DNA of 11,372 nucleotides from Lachnospiraceae bacterium (GTDB lineage Bacteria; Bacillota_A; Clostridia; Lachnospirales; Lachnospiraceae): assembly GCA_017620345.1 (NCBI GenBank), contig JAFZQP010000157.1, positions 1 through 11,372 on the forward strand. Direction: 5' to 3'. This document shows, piece after piece, positions 5,401 to 11,372 of this stretch. A program made the position numbers and the translations under genes. The stretch's first letter is position 1. The number at the start of each line of letters is the position of its first letter. The notes beneath the pieces were generated by a model that had not been told where the DNA came from, made no database searches, and saw only the letters and a list, made by a program, of their open reading frames with translations.

Positions 5401-7215
5401 ATGAGTGATTCAGAAAAAGAAAAGAAAAAACACAGTAACAGACATTTCTCCGTTTCGGTCATAGGGATCGTGATCTATTCGATCGTCCTGATCGGAGTCA
5501 TGGTCGCATCATATGTCGGAGTCAAAGTCGTATTCAGGAACTACGACAACATGATGGCGCAGGCTCCGCAGGAGATACAGGAGCCGGAGGAGGTCGCAGA
5601 GGAAAGCGAGCCTGCCCCGACGCCGACTCCGGAGCCGGAGGAGGAGCCGCCCGAGGATGTTGAGATCGATCATGATATCGATGCAGATTCGCTGACAGAT
5701 CCCGAGACAGGTGTCGTGGATTATTCCGAGATACGTTTCAAGCCCGGAAAGAGATACAAATCTCTTAAGTGGCAGGATGCGGTATTTTCCAGGATAGAGA
5801 ATATCAAGGATCCGGCAAATGCTCCCGTCAATACATTTGATTACAAGAGGGTATCTGCGAAGCTTACGAATAATGAATCTTCGGAATACAAGGTTTACAC
5901 CAATCCCGATAACAAAATGGTCGAAAAGATAACGGAGATCCATGACTGCGGCGGCAATCTTCAGATAATTGATTTTTACTATGATAACGGAGATCTCAAT
6001 TATGCGGCGGAATACAAGACATTTGTCGACAAGCCCGTAAACCTTTCTTCCGCCAATATCGAGTCGCGTTATTACTTCAGGAACGACTGTATGGTCCGTT
6101 ACATCTATTGCAAGGATGGAAACGCAACGGAGTATAGGGTCGCAGATATCGACACATACAGCAAGGGAACGGTGGAGCAGTTTGATTATCTTGAAAAGGA
6201 TATGATAAACCGCGCATATATCGTTTACAATCTTGCACCAACGCTTCCGGAAACGGAGATCCTGTACGGATATGTCATGGATGAATTCTCAATGCCGATG
6301 GAAGATGCAAAGATTGTCGTCAAGACTGAGTCGGACAACAGGGTCGTAGCGGAGACGGTAACCGACGGAGACGGATTTTATAAGCTTGCCATTGACTGCA
6401 AGGACGATGATACATACTGCCTGACCGCGAGCAAAGAGACGCTTACGGATGTCGGAGTGTATGGCATCACCGCAAGGTACGGATCCGGAAAGTATTCGAT
6501 AGAAACGATATACATGGGTTATGAGAACAACCTTACCCAGTATCCGTCGCAGTTCGTCGTAAGAGATGCTCTTGATCCCAATAAGCCTCTTTCGGGCGCC
6601 GGCGTCATGATCAGAAAGGGACTTAACAACCGCACCGGAGAAGTGATGCAGACAGGTGCGATCGATGATAACGGAAACGGAACGATCATGCTGACTTCGG
6701 GAAGTTATACGGCAGAGGTTTCCAAGGGCGGATATGAAACACTGTTCATGTCTGTCATCATAAGGCTTGACCATCAGTTTGCGATGGGATTTGCGGTACC
6801 CGATGTTGCGGATGATACATACCAGGCAGTTGTGTCATGGGAATCGGCGCCGCTTAACCTCAGTTCAAAAGCGATATCGTCAAATCAAGCGCGGGTGATC
6901 GGATCGCCTGTGGACAGCCTGGGTCTTACAACTGCGGAAACGGTTACGATAGACAATGCGGGAACGGATGATTACAGGTTCTATGTAACGGATCTCGGAG
7001 CCATCACATCTGGTGACCTGATGGCATATAATATGACAGGTTCCTGTGCATATGTTCAGGTGTATGACAGCAACGGACTGCAGGGAAATTTCCATGTACC
7101 GGCAGCGAATGCGGGAGTTGTTTGGGAGGCTTTCGAGATAAGGAACCACACGCTCCTTCCGGTCAATTCATATTACTATGCGGTTGAAGACGATGCTTTA
7201 TGGAAAACAAAATAA
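5401..7215 (+). CDS. Membrane-anchored extracytoplasmic protein with Ig-like/carboxypeptidase-regulatory repeats
   Basis: This 604-residue protein has no recognised enzymatic motif. Residues 1-16 are charged (KEKKKHSNR) and 18-44 form one hydrophobic helix, so the rest most likely lies outside the membrane. Residues 55-95 are a Pro/Glu/Thr-rich spacer. Residues 105-280 form an unrecognised domain with Tyr-rich strands (for example IIDFYYDNGDL). Residues about 287-350 (ILYGYVMDEFSMPMEDAKIVVKT... TDGDGFYKLAI) resemble a carboxypeptidase-regulatory or Cna-B-like beta-sandwich, and 392-460 look like a second, diverged copy. The C-terminus (475-596) has a pattern, ETVTI...YRFYV...YVQVYDSNG...VP, loosely like YfaP/DUF2135 domains; this match is weak and from memory. 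There is no sortase motif. No clear SD precedes ATG 5401, which starts 3 nt after galM, so translation probably depends on coupling. A cell-surface or envelope role is inferred; the ligand is unknown. Confidence 0.8.
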   Translation: MSDSEKEKKKHSNRHFSVSVIGIVIYSIVLIGVMVASYVGVKVVFRNYDNMMAQAPQEIQEPEEVAEESEPAPTPTPEPEEEPPEDVEIDHDIDADSLTDPETGVVDYSEIRFKPGKRYKSLKWQDAVFSRIENIKDPANAPVNTFDYKRVSAKLTNNESSEYKVYTNPDNKMVEKITEIHDCGGNLQIIDFYYDNGDLNYAAEYKTFVDKPVNLSSANIESRYYFRNDCMVRYIYCKDGNATEYRVADIDTYSKGTVEQFDYLEKDMINRAYIVYNLAPTLPETEILYGYVMDEFSMPMEDAKIVVKTESDNRVVAETVTDGDGFYKLAIDCKDDDTYCLTASKETLTDVGVYGITARYGSGKYSIETIYMGYENNLTQYPSQFVVRDALDPNKPLSGAGVMIRKGLNNRTGEVMQTGAIDDNGNGTIMLTSGSYTAEVSKGGYETLFMSVIIRLDHQFAMGFAVPDVADDTYQAVVSWESAPLNLSSKAISSNQARVIGSPVDSLGLTTAETVTIDNAGTDDYRFYVTDLGAITSGDLMAYNMTGSCAYVQVYDSNGLQGNFHVPAANAGVVWEAFEIRNHTLLPVNSYYYAVEDDALWKTK

Positions 7216-7266
7216 TAATGTGATATGCTGACAGATAGTAAAAATCATCACAGAAAGGATTAAGCT

Positions 7267-8103
7267 ATGAACAATTTGGATTTGGCAAAAACGGCTAATG
7301 AAGTTCGTAAGGGTATCGTTACTGCGGTTCATTCAGCCAAAGCCGGACATCCCGGCGGATCACTTTCCTGTGCGGATCTGATGACGTTCCTGTATTTCGA
7401 GGAAATGAACATCGATCCCAAGGATCCACAGAAGGCAGATCGTGACAGATTTGTCCTTTCAAAGGGACACTGTGCACCTGCACTTTATTCTGCTCTTGCA
7501 CACAGAGGTTATTTCCCTGTTGAGGAGCTTACAACACTTCGTAAGCTTGGCTCGCATCTTCAGGGACATCCCTGCATGCAGCATACGCCGGGAGTTGATA
7601 TGTCGAGTGGATCGCTCGGACAGGGCATATCTGTAGCAGCAGGTATGGCATTATCCGCAAAGCTTTCAAATGACAGCTATCGCGTATACACACTCCTCGG
7701 TGACGGTGAGATCGCGGAAGGTCAGGTATGGGAAGCTGCGATGTTCGCAGGACACAAGAAGCTCGACAACTTTGTTGTGATCGTGGATAACAACGGACTT
7801 CAGATTGACGGTAAGATCGAAGACGTTTGTAACCCCTATCCGATAGACAAGAAGTTTGAAGCATTCAATTTCCATGTGATCAATATCGACGCACATGATT
7901 TTGACCAGATCCGTGCAGCATTTGATGAGGCGAGGAAGACCAAGGGAATGCCGACGGCCATTATCATGAAGTCCGTTAAGGGTAAGGGCGTATCGTTCAT
8001 GGAAAATCAGGCAGGATGGCATGGCAAGGCACCCAATGACGAGCAGTACGAGATCGCCATGGCAGATCTTGAGAAAGTAGGTGAAGCATTATGTCAGAAG
8101 TAG
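7267..8103 (+). CDS. Transketolase, N-terminal (thiamine-binding) subunit
   Basis: This is the first half of a two-subunit transketolase, which moves two-carbon ketol units in the non-oxidative pentose phosphate pathway (for example fructose-6-phosphate plus glyceraldehyde-3-phosphate to erythrose-4-phosphate plus xylulose-5-phosphate). The 278-residue protein has GHPGGSLSCAD (27-37), SKGHCAPALY (65-74) with His68, and the thiamine diphosphate motif GDG (145-147) to NN (175-176). It ends where single-chain transketolases continue into the pyrimidine-binding domain, so this is the normal split form and not a truncation. AAAGGA (7254-7259) sits 7 nt before ATG 7267. The 51-nt gap before it is the largest within the downstream run and could hold a promoter, but I could not identify one. 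The gene ends in TAG inside the start of the next gene. Confidence 0.95.
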   Translation: MNNLDLAKTANEVRKGIVTAVHSAKAGHPGGSLSCADLMTFLYFEEMNIDPKDPQKADRDRFVLSKGHCAPALYSALAHRGYFPVEELTTLRKLGSHLQGHPCMQHTPGVDMSSGSLGQGISVAAGMALSAKLSNDSYRVYTLLGDGEIAEGQVWEAAMFAGHKKLDNFVVIVDNNGLQIDGKIEDVCNPYPIDKKFEAFNFHVINIDAHDFDQIRAAFDEARKTKGMPTAIIMKSVKGKGVSFMENQAGWHGKAPNDEQYEIAMADLEKVGEALCQK

Positions 8104-9032
8104 AAAAGATCGCAACCAGAGCCAGCTACGGTAATGCACTTGTAGAACTGGGCAATGAGCATGATGACCTTGTAGTATTAACAGCTGACCTTGCTGCAGC
8201 TACAATGACAGGCGTATTCTCAAAGGCTCATCCGGACAAGCATATAAACTGCGGTATCGCAGAATCTAACATGACTGGTATAGCAGCGGGACTTGCCGCA
8301 ACAGGCAAGGTTCCTTTTGCAAGTTCATTTGCAATGTTCTCCGCAGGAAGAGCATTTGAACAGGTTCGTAACTCGATCGGTTATCCGCACTTAAACGTTA
8401 AGATCGGCGCAACACATGCCGGTGTTTCTGTCGGAGAAGACGGTGCATCCCATCAGTGTAATGAGGATATCGCTCTTATGCGTACTATCCCGGGAATGGT
8501 TATCATCAATCCCGCTGACGATGTTGAAGCAAGAGCAGCTGTTAAGGCGGCTTACGAATATGTCGGACCCGTATATCTTCGCTTCGGACGTGCTGCGGTA
8601 CCGGTGTTCAACGACGAGAAGACATACAAGTTCGAAATGGGCAAGGGCATCGTCCTTCGCGAAGGAAAGGATGTTACTATCGTTGCTACGGGTATCACGG
8701 TTCCCGCATCGATGGAAGCCGCAGAAATGCTCGCCAAGGACGGAATAGATGCGGAAGTCATAAACATCCACACGATCAAGCCTCTTGATGAGGAGCTCAT
8801 ACTGAAGTCAGCAAAGAAGACAGGCAAGGTCGTTACGGCTGAAGAGCATTCCGTTATCGGCGGACTCGGCAGTGCCGTATGTGATGTTCTGTCGGAAAAA
8901 CATCCTACGCCCGTATTCAAGATCGGTATGCAGGATGTATTCGGTGAGAGCGGTGCGGCAGCCCAGCTTCTTCACAAGTATCTGCTTGATGCGGAAGGAA
9001 TATATGATCAGGTTAAGAAGTTTGTCAAATGA
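8091..9032 (+). CDS. Transketolase, C-terminal (pyrimidine-binding) subunit
   Basis: This is the partner of the preceding gene and completes the transketolase active site at the subunit interface. The 313-residue protein has the thiamine pyrimidine-domain pattern HINCGIAESNM, with Glu58 expected to activate the cofactor, followed by SSFAMFSAGRAFEQVR and the phosphate-contact region HAGVSVGEDGASHQ. The C-terminal transketolase domain (about 185-310) includes EEHSVIGGLGSAV. The start at ATG 8091 overlaps the upstream gene by 13 nt in another frame, with AGGTG at 8079-8083 as SD, implying translational coupling and balanced subunit production. The gene stops with TGA 9030-9032, overlapping the next start (ATGA). 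The related DXP synthase is a single long chain and lacks this split, so transketolase is preferred. Two-subunit forms are common in Clostridia and archaea. Confidence 0.95.
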   Translation: MSEVEKIATRASYGNALVELGNEHDDLVVLTADLAAATMTGVFSKAHPDKHINCGIAESNMTGIAAGLAATGKVPFASSFAMFSAGRAFEQVRNSIGYPHLNVKIGATHAGVSVGEDGASHQCNEDIALMRTIPGMVIINPADDVEARAAVKAAYEYVGPVYLRFGRAAVPVFNDEKTYKFEMGKGIVLREGKDVTIVATGITVPASMEAAEMLAKDGIDAEVINIHTIKPLDEELILKSAKKTGKVVTAEEHSVIGGLGSAVCDVLSEKHPTPVFKIGMQDVFGESGAAAQLLHKYLLDAEGIYDQVKKFVK

Positions 9033-10771
9033 GAGAGTTAATATTTCTTGAACCGGTTGTAAAAAAACTGATATGGGGTAAAGAATACTGGACAGTCAGC
9101 GCTCATGAGAGCGGTGACTGTCTTGTGAAGGGCGGAAAATTCGACGGCCTTCATCTGTCCGAGGTCTGGAGGGATCACAAAGAGGTTTTCGGTGTGGATA
9201 CGGACGGAGATTTTCCATTCATTGTCAAAGTCATTGACGCCAGGGATGCACTGAGCATCCAGGTTCACCCTGACAATGAATATGCCCAAAAGACCGAGAA
9301 CGGCGCATCGGGCAAGACCGAATGCTGGTACGTGATGGACTGCGCAAGGGATGCGTCGATCATCATCGGACACAATGCAAAAAGCCGCGAAGAAGCATCC
9401 CGTATGATAGAGGAAGACAGATGGGATGATCTGCTGCGAGAGATACCGGTCAGGAAGGGTGATTTTTTCCAGATAACACCGGGTACCGTGCATGCTATCA
9501 AGCAGAACACGATGATAATGGAGATCCAGCAGAGTTCGGATGTGACATACAGGCTGTACGATTACAACAGGCTCCGAAACGGAGAGCCAAGACATCTTCA
9601 TGTTGAAAAGAGCCTTGATGTCATGAGGATACCTCATACCGATGCGGGATGTTACACGAACGGTGTTAAGGGACGACTCGTATCGTGCAGATATTATGAC
9701 GTCGACAGGTACGATATCTCAGGTTCAAGGGATTTTGAAAAAAGCGAAAAGTTCATGATCATTTCCGTACTCGAGGGTGAAGGCGGTATCGACGGCAGGA
9801 AGATAAAAGCCGGAGAATCGTTCATCGTCTCGGGCGGATATGGTGATTTTACGATATTCGGAAGCCTGTCCGTAATGGTCACGAGACTTCCGAAACTGTA
9901 CGGCGGGCTTGAGGCCGGCGGTACGAAGATGGTATGCGCGGTAGGGTATGCGGACGGAACGATAATGGACAAACTATCTTTCCCGACGACAACGCCCGCT
10001 GATTCGATCCCGAAGATCATAGATTACTTCAGGGATAAAGAGATAGTTTCACTCGGGATAGGTTCCTTCGGTCCCGTGGATGTCAACCCGGATTCGGAAA
10101 CATACGGAAATATCCTTGATTCACCGAAGCTTGCATGGCAGCATTATCCTCTTATGAGAACTCTTGAGGATGCTCTCGGTGTACCGATCAAGGTGGATAC
10201 CGACGTTAACGGTTCATGCCTCGGAGAAATGACTTTCGGCTGTGCCGAGGGTATGGATAATGTCGGATATGTCACGATTGGGACCGGTATCGGTGCCGGA
10301 ATGGCGGTCAACGGACAGCTCGTTCACGGAATGGGACACCCGGAATTCGGGCATATTCTCGTGTCCCGGATCGAAGGTGATGATTATAAAGGAAAGTGTC
10401 CTTTCCACCCGACGTGTTTCGAGAGCCTTGCATCCGGACCTGCCATAGAGGAAAGATGGGGGAAGAAGGCTCAGGACCTTTCGGACAGGCCCGAGGTCTG
10501 GGAAATGGAAGCTGATTACATCGCACAGGGACTTATGGCAATGGTCCTTACGATATCTCCGCGCAAGATAATACTCGGAGGCGGAGTGATGCATCAGCTG
10601 CAACTGTTCCCGCTTATCAGGTCGAAACTTAAGGAAAAGCTTGCAGGCTATATCCATACGAGAGAACTGGATGATATAGATGATTATGTTGTTCCCGCAT
10701 CGCTTGATGATGAACAGGGGATCAAGGGGGCTGTCCAGCTGGGAGTGCTGGCAGAGATTGAAAGTAAGTAA
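9029..10771 (+). CDS. Fused mannose-6-phosphate isomerase (type I) and ROK-family fructokinase
   Basis: This is one 580-residue chain with two enzymes. Residues 1-288 form a type I phosphomannose isomerase: the opening LEPVVKKLIWG, the zinc ligands Gln78, His80, Glu98 and His155 (QVHPDNE, GKTECWY, GTVHAI), YRLYDYNR near 174-181, and a C-terminal cupin half. Residues 290-580 form a ROK sugar kinase: nucleotide-binding GGLEAGGTK (292-300), TDVNG with probable catalytic Asp392, IGTGIGAG (417-424), and the fructokinase-type zinc site His442, Cys457, His460, Cys463 (GHI...CPFHPTC), followed by ESLASGPAIEERWG. Almost no linker separates them. The predicted reactions are mannose-6-P to fructose-6-P, and fructose plus ATP to fructose-6-P, so both arms deliver the same metabolite. 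The gene overlaps the transketolase C subunit by 4 nt. The frame is continuous with both motif sets intact. Substrate choice of the kinase arm is inferred from its zinc-site variant. Confidence 0.93.
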   Translation: MRELIFLEPVVKKLIWGKEYWTVSAHESGDCLVKGGKFDGLHLSEVWRDHKEVFGVDTDGDFPFIVKVIDARDALSIQVHPDNEYAQKTENGASGKTECWYVMDCARDASIIIGHNAKSREEASRMIEEDRWDDLLREIPVRKGDFFQITPGTVHAIKQNTMIMEIQQSSDVTYRLYDYNRLRNGEPRHLHVEKSLDVMRIPHTDAGCYTNGVKGRLVSCRYYDVDRYDISGSRDFEKSEKFMIISVLEGEGGIDGRKIKAGESFIVSGGYGDFTIFGSLSVMVTRLPKLYGGLEAGGTKMVCAVGYADGTIMDKLSFPTTTPADSIPKIIDYFRDKEIVSLGIGSFGPVDVNPDSETYGNILDSPKLAWQHYPLMRTLEDALGVPIKVDTDVNGSCLGEMTFGCAEGMDNVGYVTIGTGIGAGMAVNGQLVHGMGHPEFGHILVSRIEGDDYKGKCPFHPTCFESLASGPAIEERWGKKAQDLSDRPEVWEMEADYIAQGLMAMVLTISPRKIILGGGVMHQLQLFPLIRSKLKEKLAGYIHTRELDDIDDYVVPASLDDEQGIKGAVQLGVLAEIESK

Positions 10772-11372
10772 TGGCATCAGAAATAAATGAGACACTAAAA
10801 GAAAAATACGAGGCTACCCAGCAGGAGTTCGAGAAGAAAATACGTCGCCACAGAAGGGCGATAATGTACCGTATAGTCATAGGTCTGGCAATAGCTGTCG
10901 CTGTAGTCATCAGTGCATACATCAATTTTCAGAAGATGGTCTATACAGACTATGATGTCATACGGTCCATATCATACGCGGAGGCATCAAATGCAAAGTA
11001 TCTCGGGTTCGGTACGAACGTTCTCAGATACAGTCAGGACGGTGCGTCCGCTTTTAATATCTCAAACGATATGCTGTGGAACGAGACGTTTGAGATGCAG
11101 AACCCGATCGTTGATTCGTGCGGTGACTACGTTGCGATCGGCGATTATATGGGAACTACGATATATATTTATAACAGTGCGGGTCTGCAGGGATCGATAG
11201 ATACCTCGACGCCGCTCAAGAGATTCTGCGTATCGGGTAACGGTAATGTTGCCGTTGTCCTTGAAGATAATGAAGTCACATGGGTCAAGCTCTACGATGC
11301 GAACGGCACCAACATCGCAAGTGACCGTACGACGATGAGTAAGAGCGGATATCCCGTGTGCATAGATATCTC
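10771..11372 (+). CDS. DUF5711-like single-pass membrane protein, N-terminal part (cut by window end)
   Basis: From ATG 10771, which overlaps the previous stop as TAATG, the frame stays open for 200 codons to the window edge. Residues 1-30 are charged and helical with a basic cluster (KKIRRHRR, 22-29) just before a hydrophobic helix at about 31-51 (IMYRIVIGLAIAVAVVISAY), so a cytoplasmic N-terminus and an outside C-terminal domain are expected. After it comes YTDYDVIRSI...AKYLGFGTNVLRYSQDGASAFN...LWNETFEMQNPIVDSCGDYVAIGDYMGTTIYIYN. These are short beta-blade-like repeats of the kind I associate with DUF5711 proteins of Lachnospiraceae, which resemble beta-propeller strands. The function of that family is not known to me. 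There is no clear SD, so termination-reinitiation from the fusion gene is likely. It shares the membrane-anchor design, but no obvious sequence, with the protein at 5401. Confidence 0.8.
   Translation, partial: MASEINETLKEKYEATQQEFEKKIRRHRRAIMYRIVIGLAIAVAVVISAYINFQKMVYTDYDVIRSISYAEASNAKYLGFGTNVLRYSQDGASAFNISNDMLWNETFEMQNPIVDSCGDYVAIGDYMGTTIYIYNSAGLQGSIDTSTPLKRFCVSGNGNVAVVLEDNEVTWVKLYDANGTNIASDRTTMSKSGYPVCIDI

Noticed and set aside
7219..7252. TGTGAT ... ATCACA inverted repeat before the transketolase genes
   Set aside because: Six base pairs with a 22-nt A/T-rich spacer and no T-run make neither a convincing terminator nor a clear operator; it may be chance.
9038..9637. 199-codon minus-strand open frame, and similar long antisense frames at 10214-10795, 6289-6774 and 5509-5943
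   Set aside because: They lie fully or almost fully opposite genes with clear family motifs, lack SDs, and their translations show no recognisable motifs.
10913..11200. 95-codon plus-strand open frame
   Set aside because: It is out of frame with the DUF5711-like gene starting at 10771, and its Arg/Thr/Ser-rich translation looks like a shifted reading of that gene.

Overview
The window is a dense, entirely plus-strand stretch of an ordinary bacterial chromosome. The gene order dnaX–ybaB–recR, the strong Shine-Dalgarno (SD) sequences, the split (two-subunit) transketolase and a DUF5711-type membrane protein together suggest a Gram-positive anaerobe of the class Clostridia, most likely Lachnospiraceae or a close relative; this placement is inference. 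TAA, TAG and TGA all end intact genes here, so the standard code applies. I saw no tRNA, rRNA, CRISPR array, transposase or convincing intrinsic terminator. No gene-free gap exceeds 300 bp; the longest is about 150 bp.

Region 1 (1-618) is the tail of an FkbH/acyl-carrier-protein type pathway. It holds the C-terminus of an FkbH-like protein and a small acyl carrier protein gene interrupted by an in-frame TAG. Between them lies a roughly 130 bp element closed by a 19 bp inverted repeat, with further nested stems. Removing it would leave a normal 18-nt gap containing the carrier gene's SD, so it could be an inserted palindromic element or a structured RNA.

Region 2 (639-4338) is housekeeping. 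A 6-phosphofructokinase with an atypical nucleotide-site signature is followed by dnaX (clamp loader), ybaB (nucleoid-associated protein) and recR (recombinational repair). dnaX contains an A AAA AAG heptamer in the correct register with a hairpin just downstream. A -1 shift there would give a product of about 429 residues, cut at the same architectural point as the E. coli gamma subunit.

Region 3 (4363-11372) is a tightly coupled run. It holds galactose mutarotase, a 604-residue membrane-anchored multidomain protein, transketolase N and C subunits (overlapping 13 nt), a fused mannose-6-phosphate isomerase–ROK fructokinase (overlapping 4 nt), and the start of a DUF5711-like membrane protein (overlapping 1 nt) that runs off the window. 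The sugar enzymes converge on fructose-6-phosphate, which phosphofructokinase and transketolase then consume. Two single-pass proteins with extracytoplasmic domains are interleaved with them.

The observations most worth checking are the dnaX frameshift signal, the intergenic palindromic element, the interrupted carrier protein and the ManA–ROK fusion.
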